From assembly GCF_026914185.1 (NCBI RefSeq), contig NC_070558.1, positions 1,240,001 to 1,304,000 on the forward strand: a stretch of 64,000 nt of DNA. Reading direction: 5' to 3'. This DNA is from Puccinia triticina. Lineage: Eukaryota; Basidiomycota; Pucciniomycetes; Pucciniales; Pucciniaceae. Below the pieces are notes generated by a model, which was given only the letters and a program-made list of their open reading frames with translations, ran no database searches and was not told the DNA's origin. The position numbers and the translations under genes are program-made. How positions within the stretch are numbered: the stretch's first letter is position 1; the number at the start of each line of letters is the position of its first letter. This document shows positions 53,566-64,000 of this stretch, one piece after another.

Positions 53566-56217
53566 ATGTTACCACCCTGTGTAAATTATTACTTTCTCTG
53601 GCAAGTGGCTGCATGCAACCATCTTATCAAAGTCTCAGCTCGGCCAACCCCTGGACTTCAAGGTAACAATGAACTGTCAATTTGGGATTATGGATACAAT
53701 GAGCTTCTTGCAACACCTACCTCTGACTGTGGAAGACTGGATGTTTTGCATAATGGAGACAGTCGAAAACACCCTTTGGAATACACAATTTACACTCCCC
53801 ATGAAGCCAATGCTTTCCCAATCACTGAAGGAACTGGACCGATTTCAAGTTCAGCAAAGAAACCAAGGCAAGCTCCGGAGATTTCTGCAGATACTTGGTC
53901 AGCAGCCTCTTTAACCAGCTCTATCCAATCCAATAACTTGAATATGTATCACAAAACTGATACACTCAAACCAAGTGAGCAAGAAATGAGCTAATGAATC
54001 CATATTTTGGAGATTATTTTATTTTGTTTTTGAGTTTCTGACCTGGTTCCAAAAATCTTGTTGAATTTCTATCTTGATCAGGATTCACAGGATGGGGTTC
54101 CCAAGAAAGTGATTTACAGAATGACAACACGGACTTGGAAGTATTATTCAGTCCATCATTTGAGCATAAATCAGGTCTTGAAACCGTTCTGGATCATCAG
54201 GCAAGCAGCGTGAATGTATGGCCAGCAGCAGATCCACCACAATCACACAATGGAGGCTCAAGCAGCCTGGGTTCCGATAAAATAGTAAAACAGGATTCTA
54301 TCTTGGAAACAAGCCTTGATGATTCACTATTCAACCACTTGGGTATGGAACCAGGGCAGATCCTCCAGGAAGGTAAGAAGCTAGCCTATTCTCTCAAAAA
54401 TATACTTTAATATGTTTTTGCCATATTTAATATTAATTCTCTTGGAGAAAAATCATTGATATCAGGATTAGAAAAATCAAATTATAAAACGGTTCTTCCA
54501 CAGGTTGATGATATCATAGAGGGATCATTTGAAGAATGGAGAGAACTCTCCTCTGGAAATTTGGTCCCCTCTCATTTTTTGGGTATGTAATCAAACACCA
54601 TCCTTAATGATGAGGAATCTCCTAACATTCTGACTTCAAGATTCTGTTGAATTTTGTTTTTGAATTTTGTGATTTAAATCTGAGCTTCCTCAGGATTTAA
54701 GTCACCATATCAATTGACACCTTCTCTACCTGATGGTACTGCAAAAGAACTAGAAGGATCACATAATCCAAATTCATCATCCTCACTGGTATCTGAAATA
54801 TTGTCTGAGTACCAAGAAAAATTTGGGAAGATTGATTCAATTTTCCAAAAATCAATCTCAGGTTATGTATATCCTGCTCTGGAAAATTACAGTGAAATTA
54901 GATTGGGGAATCAATATGCTCATGATTTTGTAGAACTAGAACATCCTGGTACAGAAAGCAATATGGGTGTTTTACCTTTACCAGAAGCTGGCAGCTATGG
55001 GAACCTACCAAGTAGTCCTTGCCAAGATAAAAGCCTGAGAGAATTTCTTGAATGTAAGTGATTAATCTGAAATAATGGGGAATCTCATGATTACTTCTGA
55101 TATTTAAATTGGTTTGATAAATTTCCCATCAAAAGACAATAATGAAAATGATAAATTTGATACAAAATTACTATGCAATCAGAACCAGCAAAACAAGTCT
55201 TGGAGTGAAGCTAGAGCACTGAAAAACACTCTGCCAGCCCACACATTGCCTGCAGCTTCAAATTTGGTTTCAAAGTGTTCTCAGCTGTATGATTTAAACA
55301 TGAAAAAACTCCCAAGTGAAATAGATTTACCAGGATCTTTCCGTGGCAAAGTTGAAAAGATTGGAAATTTTGAAATTCCAAATTTAATCAACTTTCCAGA
55401 AACAATGAAGCCCAAGAAGTTCAATGGGAAAAGTAGCATCAATGTTGATGACAACCCAATCACCAAACTAATGTTAGATCATTTGAATAGATATGAACAG
55501 GAAAAGAGAATACATTGTAAAGACATCCCTATCAAAATTGAAGGTCTTCCAGTGAAAATTTGTATGAAGAAACCCCATTCAATACAGAAATATGGAGAAA
55601 TCAGAAATCCATCACATGCTCAATACAAAATTGAAATCATGTCTGATCCAAAAACACATTCCAAAGTATTTCTCTCAAAAGAAAACATCTCAAGGCCATT
55701 GAAATTTCTCCTTGCAAATCTCAAAATTTGTCACCAGACTATCATCAACTGCCAAGGAATTCTTGGCGTAGAAAAACTAGAAAATGCAGAGAATCTTTTC
55801 AATGAATGGCTAGAAAAAACAATTTTCAAACCAGAAGATGGAAGCTTTCCTATATTTGGAGTGGTGGAGCAATCAATAGATAATCAATTCTCACCTTCAA
55901 ATTTTGGTCCAGTACAGATCTACTTGATAATAAATTATTTTGGAAGCTTAAGGGGCTTCTCAAAGACAGTTCAGATCTCCCTTGCTCTGCTTGGCTATTG
56001 GTATACAAAGTTCTATCCAGATTATTTCTTCAAAAATTGGAAGGATTATTGGAATTTGATGATTAAAGTGTTTGGAAGACTGATGTGGATAAAGAGCACA
56101 TATTCTCTAGAAAGATTCCACTTTCGTAAACTACTTGAAAATCTTACCAAAATAATTAAAGATGAAGTTGGGTTTTCAAAAGAATTTTACCAGGCTCATC
56201 AAGTTTATCAATGGTAA
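53566..56217 (+). CDS. uncharacterised multi-exon protein, all introns phase 1
   Basis: Exons 53566-53974, 54082-54372, 54466-54582, 54694-55053 and 55136-56217 join in frame to 752 aa. Each intron uses GT (GTGAGC, GTAAGA, GTATGT, GTAAGT) and an AG in a Y-rich end, and each interrupts a codon after its first base. Exons 2-4 all begin with a (G/R)(F/L) pair after the junction. The start MLPPCVNYYFLW may be a weak signal sequence. The middle is Ser/Asp/Asn/Gln-rich. The last exon is a folded-looking, Lys/Ile/Leu/Tyr/Trp-rich region (LLGYWYTKFYPDYFFKNW). I recognise no family. It has the look of a lineage-specific fungal protein family; a transposon gene is less likely because no catalytic motif is seen. 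Confidence 0.6.
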
Positions 56218-56830
56218 TAAGCAGAAATCAGTGGATATTTAGTGTTTGGGAATGTGTAGCTACAAGTCACTTAATTTTTTTAATTCTTTCTATATCTCAA
56301 TGGATTGGGTTTTGAGGAATCTTGTAACCTGACAAAAAACAATTTATTTTGGAAGACCCTTGCAGAGCCCAGTATATCTGACAGTTTTCATATCAGTTCC
56401 AAGGCTAAATCTAATCCTAGAGCTATCATCCTTGATATGATGGTCTGAGAGTAAAAATTAGTAAAAACTGATTCTTTATTCTGGAATAGAGCTGCTTGTT
56501 GCTTCCCACTGATCATGGTGGTAGGTAGAATGGAGGGAATGAGAATTCTGCACATTCTAAAAGGGACTAGCTAGGTTTGTGAAATGCTTGGGCTAGAATT
56601 TAATCTAGAAATAAAAAATAAATCCATACAAAAACACAGAAAAAGTGAAGTGGTCCAAACTGATTGGAAAATACAACAGTTACATGGATTTCCTTTGCTT
56701 CTGGAGAAAAAAATTTTGTGCACAGGAATTTCCATTGATTCAACATCTCTTGATTTCAAGCCCCCCTCTGTGCACACCACAATATTTGCCCACGGGTTCC
56801 CTGCAGAATATTCAGCCGGAATAAAGCTGG
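56218..56830. other. 3' flank, nothing recognised
   Basis: AT-rich, no RNA gene or repeat of note. Confidence 0.45.
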
Positions 56831-57160
56831 TGACCAGTAGACCAGACCTCAAGGGGACACAACCCTCTTGATATCTGGTCTGTACTGGTAATTGACAGTT
56901 TTGAGTCCTCTTGGCTACCTGTCTAGTCATATGGAATGACTGTCACAGACCATTCATTTGTTGGGAGGGCTGATTCCTCTTGATGACTGGTAAAGAAAGA
57001 CCAGTCATCAGGACACAACCACCTTGATGACTTGACAGACCATTCATTGAGGGGAATAAAATCTCCTGATTACTGGATAGACCGGTCTTTGAGAGGAATC
57101 AACCCTCCAACAAGCAACCGGTCTATGCCATTGCCAGTCATTGGGAGGGTTATAAAAGAT
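56830..57160. repeat. GACTGGTC-type minisatellite, degenerate array
   Basis: Six to eight units with CTTGATGACTGGT and GACCAGTCATC halves and GGACACAACC cores. Same architecture as the arrays at 23.1 and 63.2 kb. Confidence 0.65.
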
Positions 57161-58092
57161 TACAAAGAACTAAGATGATTTATTTCTTTGTTAGACTCTT
57201 CTCACCAGGGAAGACTTTGACGCACTCTCCAGAGAGTGCCTGATTTTAATTTCATGTTGTTCTGGGTCTGATGTCAGTCAGATGTGTATTAGGAAAGGAT
57301 TGATAAATTATTCAGAAGTCAATGAAAGTCTGTTATAATTTATGAGGAAGTATCACAGGACCTCATGCAATGTTTTATAGAACCGTTTCATTCTTTATGG
57401 ATAACTCAATCTAAGTTTATTAAAACCACAGTTTCACCAAAAAAAAATTCAAGGGTTTCCCCTGTTTATGAAAAATCACTAAAAAATAACAAAGGTTCAA
57501 TGCTAACAAATTAAAAATGAGCAATAATAATACAACAATATTCTACACATCTAATATACAAGAGGTATGACTTATAACAATCCTCCAGCCTGTGACATGC
57601 CACAGGTAAAAAGGTCCCGGAGTTAACCCGCTCAGCCTGGCGCAAGTGCGTGGGGCAAAAGTCAGGGCTGGAAACCCCTCAGCCAATTGCAAGTGCAATT
57701 GGGAAGGGGGAGGATTTCCACCGGTCCTCTGCAAATGCAGGGGAGGGCAAATCACCTGGGGAATAACACTTGATGCAGATGATGCCCCATTATATATTGA
57801 TCAACAGGTTGTGATTGCAGAGCGCTTCAGCGTTGCCTTGGCCCAGGATGGCCCGCAAAGCCACAATATTTTTGTGACGCCCGCCGCTGTGGTTGCTAGA
57901 CAACTAGCTGTGATATGTGATACATTTCTCCAAGTCAACCAGCCTCCGCCAGGCCAACAAAAAAGCCGTCCACCCTCACAACCAAGCCATCACAACAACT
58001 GTTCACGATGCACTATTGATGGCCAGTTGGGAAGGTGCATATGTATGTATTCTTGAAAGTCTTGAGTCTGTCCCGGGTCAGGATACAGCGCT
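57161..58092. other. flank of the LCB2 fragment, no confident gene
   Basis: A frame at about 57760-57990 reads VIAERFSVALAQDGPQ and may be an eroded exon, but I cannot assign it. The first half is AT-rich. Confidence 0.3.
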
Positions 58093-58790
58093 GGAGATAT
58101 TCATGTTGTGAGGATAGTTGGAGCAAGTGGGGGATACATTGCGGCCAAATCAGCGATCATCAATCCCCTACGGGCCAAGATACATTCGTCGGTGTATTCA
58201 GAATCAATGAGTCCGGCCGTAATCCAGCAGATCATGTCTTTGTTGACCCTGATTGCTGGGCTCAAGTAGTCTGAGCCGACAACGAGTCCCGAGGATCCCG
58301 CGGGGGGGGGGGGGGGGGACGACGATGGCTGTGGAGCGGCCAATGGTACATACCCGAAGGCGGCCAGGAACGGCTCCGCAGACTTGCCTTCAACGCCCGC
58401 TATCTCTGCTTGGGGCTTTGCAAACTCAGGTTCATCGTCTACGGAGACCGGGACTCGCAGATCATTCCCTTGTTGATCTTCCACCGAAGGTAAGCACTCA
58501 CCTTTTTCTCAACTTCCAAGGAGAGGAAGAAGCAAGACTAATAGAGAAGGATATATATGAAAAATGCTGCAATTCTCAAGGATGATGGTAGAGCTCTACG
58601 CAATTGTTGTCGTCGTCGTCGCCTACTTGACGACCCCGTCCCAGGTTAGCGCATAGCCCCTTTCACAAATACCTTACAGCCGAAAGCTTCAATGAAAGCT
58701 CAAATCTGCTCAAAGGTATTTCTACTTGCAGTCCCGTACTCGTAGGAGCATCGGCGGTGTTCAACATGGAAGTTGGTGAGCCATTCCATA
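58093..58790 (+). pseudogene. LCB2: serine palmitoyltransferase subunit 2 (LCB2-like) fragment
   Basis: Four blocks match the C-terminal half of LCB2 in order: GASGGYIAAKSAII with YSESMSPAVIQQIM (58093-58268); ERLRRLAFNARYL with FIVYGDRDSQIIPLLIF (about 58336-58488); a VVVVVAYLTTPSQ block (58582-58644); and a short SRTRR start (58732 on) that soon loses similarity. LCB2 is the PLP-dependent subunit that condenses serine with palmitoyl-CoA in sphingolipid synthesis at the ER. The N-terminal half and the PLP-lysine region are absent, a 17-base G run (58302-58318) lies between the first two blocks, and they are out of frame unless spliced. Most likely a decayed partial duplicate. Confidence 0.65.
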
Positions 58791-60074
58791 TGAAACCCAG
58801 TGTGAAGCCTCAAACAGACACTGGAACTGATGGGTTAGAGCATAGCCTGGCTCTAGACAATTTTCCCACCTCTCTGCCAGCTGATGCACCACCTCAGCTA
58901 TCTGGTGACGCTGTGACCGTTGGTCTGGACAGGGGGAAGTTACACGGAGCAACGTTCTTGTTGTTTGGCTCGGTGGCACTCAAGCCCTGGCCGCTGGTTT
59001 CCCTCGCACTTTGTCGGCCCTCCTTCCCGCTCATCTCGCCAGTAATTCTCTGTCTTCCTCCTCACCCACCACCCACTCGCCAGCCTCTTCTCCCGCCCCA
59101 AAGACCACACCCCTACTGCCGCCTCCACCTCCCTTGAAGAGGTTTGTTTTGCTAGGCTGGATTGCTGTATCCTCAGCTCTCTCCACCTCTCTGACCTCAC
59201 ACAATTTTTGCTATTTCTGAAGCTGTTGCCATGGCATGCCCTCTTCAATTCTGTACACAACTCAATCTACAATTTTAGATTATAAAAACTGTAACTTGTG
59301 ATTTTTGACTAAAAAAAAGAAGGTCAAGTGACTCAGCTCAATCAGTTTATAGCCAATTAAACATAGATCATTATCCAAAAAGGAAACACAATGATACCAG
59401 ACTGGGAAGGAGGCTCAATCTTATGAGTTTGTGCATTTTTTGATCAATGTGCATCACAACTGGTTCTACTGAGCATAATGAAGATATGTTTCTACAACTC
59501 TTGATCAACATGACCATTGTGGCTGTGGCGCATCTCAAATCTTGGGGCAATAGAACAATGAAAAATTGATGCTTGTATTTACCTTGATATTTGACAAGAG
59601 CAGTGTGAAATTTTTAATGTAACATGGCCATTTCTTTGGGAGGTTCAATTGACATTAGTGGTCTTCAAAATTGAATCATATGTTGAAAATGGCTGGGATG
59701 ATGAGAAGTGATGAGGAAAATTTTGATGACCCTCATAACTTCCCAAATCTGCTAAACATGCAAGTGATGTGATATTGGCCTTGGTGAGGCCCAGTTGTGC
59801 AAAATGGGCAGGTATGATATAAAATAACCACTGCCAAACAGGGCCTTATGGCAGGCCCCTTTGGGGGACACATGTGCCTCTTTGATGATAATGGCAAGAG
59901 CCCTGAAAGTGCAGCGGCGTAGCCGCCTTGGACTCTAGTTAAACATATAATGAAATGATAGTTACTCAATGCCCAAATATTAATCATTTTTGGCAAATTT
60001 ATGTTGATCGATTTCTCTACATGCAAGGGGTTTCACACACCATAAATGTGACTAGCTGGGGCTTTAATGGCTTT
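58791..60074. other. intergenic, no gene recognised
   Basis: 58960-59180 is C/T-rich and gives Ser/Pro/Thr frames without family signal. Around 59827-59842 is a lone PIF/Harbinger-like end. The rest is AT-rich. Confidence 0.45.
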
Positions 60075-61324
60075 CACCAGGAAAAAAAAATAGTCACTTG
60101 ATGACAAGTGACATCATGCCAGCTCCAGTGGGCTACCCACCATCTACCCACCATCTACCCATCATCTACCCACCACCTACCCACCATCTAACCAGTTTAA
60201 GAATTTCCACAGGAGATCCTCAGTATTTGCTGGGCACCACTGATCCCCATTTCTGGTCAGCTGATACTCAGCTTTAGCTCCCAGCTTATGCTCAGCTTTG
60301 GTTCCCAGCTCATGCTCAGCTTTGTTGCCCAGATCAGAACCAGTCCTGGCCCAGCTTATTTTCAGCTTTATTCCAGTCATGGCTTAGCTTCGACTCAGAT
60401 TAGGACTATCATTGGCCCAGCCAATGCTCAGCTTTGGACCAGTATTGGCTCAGCTGATTTTCAGCTTTGGATAAATCTTGGCCCAGCCAATGCTCAGATT
60501 CTGAGTCTGACCACTCCTGTAACAGCTTATGCTCATCTGTGGACCAGCCTTGGCTCAGCTGATGCTCAGCTGTGGACCAACCTTGGCTAAGACAATGCTC
60601 AGCTGTGGACCAGCCTTGGCTCAGCTGATGCTCAGCTGTGGACCAGCCTTGGCTCAGCTGATGCTCAGCTGTGGACCAGCCTTGGCTCAGCTGATGCTCA
60701 GCTGTGGACCAGCCTTGGCTCAGCTGATGCTCAGCTGTGGAACAGCCTTGGCTCAGGTGATATTAATCTTTTGAATAGTCTCAAAAAATCTGATACTCAG
60801 CTTTGGAACAGCCTTGGCTCAGCCAATGCTCAGCTTTGTACCAGCAGTGGCTCAGCCAATGCTCAGCTTTTGAAAAATTTTGGCCCAACTGGTGTTAATC
60901 TTTGGAACAGTATTGTCCCAGCTGATCCTAAGCTCTGCACAAGCCTTTTCCAAGATGATGCTCAGCTTTGGACCATTGTTGGCTAAGCTGATGCTCAGAT
61001 TTGGAATATTCTTGGTCCAGCTGACACTTGGATTTGTTTCAGGCTTGGAATATCCAATGCTCAGCTGTGGCCCAGGCTCAGCCAATGCTCAGCCTTGGCC
61101 CAGGCTCAGTCAATGCCTACTGCTGAGCTTATGATGAGCATCAGCTGTTCCTGGGAAAAAATTAGGATCAGCTGACTGTGCCACATTGAGTGCTCTGGTG
61201 CAGTCCTACAAGCTCTACAAGTGCTGGTGGAGCAGACTTGGAGCAGTGCTGGAGTAGCTCTGGAGCAGAAACCAAAGCTGCATCATGTCACTTGCCATCA
61301 AGTGAATATTTTTTTTTCCTGGTG
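60075..61324. mobile_element. CACC-ended TIR element with 3-bp target duplication, copy B
   Basis: Ends CACCAGGAAAA and TTTTCCTGGTG, inner blocks ACTTGATGACAAGTGACAT and ATGTCACTTGCCATCAAGT, target duplication TTT (60072-60074, 61325-61327). 1250 bp. Left subterminal CCACCATCTACC repeats are shared with copy A. The body is the CAGCTGATGCTCAGC minisatellite. Uninterrupted, no transposase. Confidence 0.88.
60530..60770 (+). repeat. 33-bp tandem repeat within the CACC element
   Basis: Six or seven near-identical units containing CAGCTGATGCTCAGCTGTGG followed by ACCAGCCTTGGCT. Because 33 is a multiple of 3 the array is open in several frames, but this is not a gene. Confidence 0.92.
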
Positions 61325-63190
61325 TTTCTGATCAGTTTTTACTTGTCATGGAGCTGTGAAAGGCTTCTCTGGCAATCTGTCACCCCAATGTACGCGCGTA
61401 CACAAAGTTGACATTGGCAAAATGGAAAACAGCTCACATGCCTGTGCATGGAGACATTCAAAAACCAAAAAAAAAAAAAAAAAAAACTCACAAGCTTATG
61501 TGTGTTGAGAAGCCAGGTTGTCTAGCTGAAATATGGTACTACAAACCTCCAAGCTTTAATTGACTCATACTTTCACCCTATCTTCATCCTTTTTTGGCTC
61601 AATTATAGATGATACCTTCCTTTCTTAGGGAAACATGCCAATTCAGATGGGTGTTTCACATCATTCTAACCGGGGTGTACTACATGTTGTTGATCTGAAA
61701 GAGGCCCAGCCTGCAATTTTTAAAAACCTTTTATGCGTGCACATGAGGGAAAAATGAGCAAAGTGAAAACAATGAACACCTTCATGAGCATGTGAATAAT
61801 ATGAATCTAACCCCAAGAGATCATCACAATCAACAAACAGTTCAAATTGAATTATGATTCAATTATTTTCATTGTGTCCTAGTGGTCTCAACTGTGTTCT
61901 GATTAAGTTCCAGTTGACTTCTGCATGACTTCTGGATGATTTATGGATGAATTCAGGATCAGTTTCAGATCAGTTGTGGAATATTTCCAGAATCTTTTAT
62001 TACTTCTTACACTACCTTCATCAAAGGCATCCAGCACAGTTAAAGAAAATTGGTATGGTATGGCACTCTCTGGAGAGTGTGTCAAAATCTCCCCTGGTGT
62101 CTCTAATTGTAGATACAAGTTTATTTTGTGCATCAGAGAATGAAAATCTGTTTACCTAAGAGCAGATGGCTGGCTGCTATCTACTGAGTAAGAGACAATG
62201 AGACGAGAAAACAGAAATGTCTAGAGCAACAGAAGTTTCAGGATCTGGATGGTCTGATTAGAATGAAGTAAGTTGTAAGACATCACTCTTGTTCATCTTC
62301 AACAGGATAGCAACTTTTCCCTTACTTAGATACAGCCTTTTTGGCCTTTTGTATCCGGTTTTATTGCTTGTTAGCAATGCGGCGAAGGAGTGTCTCTGCA
62401 AGAGTTTAACGTTGCTTTGACTTCAGCTTTCCGCTAGCTTTCATCTCAGTACATGGACACTCTTACCAATTTGGTCTCCTCTAAGATGAGCTTACTTGGT
62501 GTGTTCTGACTTTTCTACTTTGACTTGGTCTAAGAGACAATTGTTGATTAAGTGTTAGCTACAATCTTCCTTCAATAGAGTTCTTGGGCCAGGAGTTTCC
62601 TTGAGCCTAATCTTGCTACTCACAATGGTTGTACCTATGCGCATCAGTAAGATTTTTTCAGTTTTCACAACCTCGCGGTAATGGATCATACTCCCAGTCT
62701 AATTTCATGTGGGAATTGGGGCAAAGTTTTGGCTGTCCACCTGCATCACATGGTGTGTTTTTCTGTTTAACTGATAATCCCTCCCAAGCCTATCCAGAAT
62801 TTACTTCCCAGTTTCTCTCCATTGTACATACTTTACAAGGTAGGAGTGTCAAATTTATGTCACCATGTGAGCAACTACTCAGAAATGAAACCCAGGGTTT
62901 TCCACCCTCACTTTGGAGTATCATGCCATTCAGAATTCACTACTTCACTGAATGCATGTTGCTGGTAAAATTTGTGTTGGCTTGTAAAGCCCGCGCATAC
63001 TGCGGACTCCACAAAGGTTTCACATTAAATTTTACTCATTCATCATCCACTGCGTACTTAGGCAGATTTGTCCCCTCCTCAATCTAGCTTGGCAAAGAAT
63101 TTAATCTCTCTGCCAACACTAGGTCAGCCTTGTTTCCAATTATGTTTTCTTCCCTTTCTTCCTAGTTTTAAGAAGTATTATCACAGGATT
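61325..63190. other. intergenic, no gene recognised
   Basis: A poly-A run at 61469-61488. A 152-aa frame (62629-63087, +) is Phe/Ser-rich with several Cys and no recognised family; it could be a decayed exon. Remaining sequence is AT-rich. Confidence 0.4.
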
Positions 63191-63194
63191 TCCG

Positions 63195-63990
63195 GGCATT
63201 GGAGGGAGTTACAAATCCCCTTAATGACTGGTACAGGCCCAGCTGGTCATTGAAGGGAGTTAAATACCTGCTCAATGTCCCGCTTTGCCAGTCACCAGGA
63301 GGAGTTGTAACTCCCCTAAATGACCGGTACTGGCTGGCCATCAATGGAAGTCAACTCCGCTTGATGACCAGCGCTACCTGTTGTCAGAAGGAGTGACAAA
63401 TCCCCTTGATAACCGGTACTGGTGGTCATTGAAGGGAGTGACAACTCCTCACAATGACCAATCAGTACAGGTAATTGAGGGTAGTAACTCGCCTCAACAA
63501 CTGGTAAAGCTGCTCACCAAGTGAAGTTGTAACTCCCTTCAATGACCAGCTATACCAGTCACTGAGTGTAGTTTCAACTTCCCCTGATGACCGGTACTGA
63601 CTGGTCATTGAAGGGAGTTACAACTCCTGCCCATGAACAGTAAAGCTGGGTCATTGATGCGGAGTTGTAACTCCCTTTGATGACCACCTGTACTGGTCAT
63701 CAAGGGGAGTTGTAACTACCCTTGATGGCCAGTCAATCCTGGTAATTGGGGGGAGTTACAACTCCTGCCAACGGACCGGTACAGCTGGGTCATGGAGAGG
63801 AGTTTCAACTCTCCTTGATGACCAGTACAGGTGGTCATCAAAGGGAGTTACAACTCCACATCAATGACCCAGCTGTACTGGTCATCAAGGGGATGGAACT
63901 CTCCTCAATGAATGGTACAGGTGGTAATCAAGAAGAGATACAACTCCCCTCGATGACCCATACTTTACAGAGGACTGTCAACCCTGACGT
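63195..63990. repeat. palindromic minisatellite, GGTCATTGAAGGGAGT units (reaches toward window end)
   Basis: About 16-18 units of 40-50 bp. Each has GGTCATTGA, a GGAGTTACAACTCC core that is itself palindromic, TCAATGACC and GGTAC. Successive units vary in spacer. The array may continue beyond the window. Confidence 0.85.
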
Positions 63991-64000
63991 TCAGCCAAAC

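Noticed and set aside
60529..61134. Overlapping Ala/Gln/Leu-rich frames
   Set aside because: Created by a 33-bp tandem repeat inside a transposon.
62629..63087. 152-aa frame as a real gene
   Set aside because: No recognised family, and the only coding hint is length.
63195..63990. CRISPR-like array of regular repeats with variable spacers
   Set aside because: The host is eukaryotic, repeat length and spacing vary, and units are degenerate hairpins rather than identical direct repeats.

Overview
The window is eukaryotic, probably from a basidiomycete and most likely a rust fungus (Pucciniales). It has small introns of about 60-200 bp and broadly conserved fungal genes, and most of the sequence is nested transposons and minisatellites. 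The rust assignment is an inference from gene style and repeat content, not from a marker gene.

The gene-bearing island is about 7.3-15.8 kb. It holds an SPP1/CFP1-type PHD-finger protein of the Set1 histone methyltransferase complex (+, five exons). Next comes the AP-3 adaptor delta subunit (-, four exons). The COP9 signalosome subunit 6 gene (+, six exons) starts divergently from AP-3 delta across a gap of about 670 bp. I derived all three exon structures from splice signals and reading phase. A fourth multi-exon gene at 53.6-56.2 kb encodes an unrecognised protein of about 752 aa in which every intron is phase 1.

The rest is accessory DNA. At 3.1-4.2 kb lies a palindromic CACTA-like element. 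At 16.66-23.74 kb lies a nest: a palindromic TA-target element carries a CACC-ended element with a 3-bp target duplication, and that element carries a hAT transposon with an 8-bp target duplication. A second hAT copy with perfect target duplications lies at 24.65-28.30 kb on the other strand. Small TIR elements (Tc1/mariner-like and PIF/Harbinger-like) are scattered around these.

A young, complete Ty3/Gypsy retrotransposon occupies 32895-41736. Its 0.94-kb LTRs are nearly identical. Its primer-binding region is complementary to about 50 nt of a spliced tRNA-Tyr. Its coding plan is gag / in-frame stop / protease / canonical -1 slippery site / pol. A broken Ty1/Copia element lies at 45.3-47.9 kb and a broken tyrosine recombinase gene at 51.1-52.2 kb. 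A fragment of a serine palmitoyltransferase (LCB2-like) gene lies near 58.1-58.8 kb. A second CACC-ended element is at 60.1-61.3 kb.

A recurring theme is a palindromic minisatellite built around a GACCGGTAC-type core. It appears in at least six separate places with different spacers. Together with several wholly palindromic elements it makes the window unusually rich in sequence able to form long hairpins.
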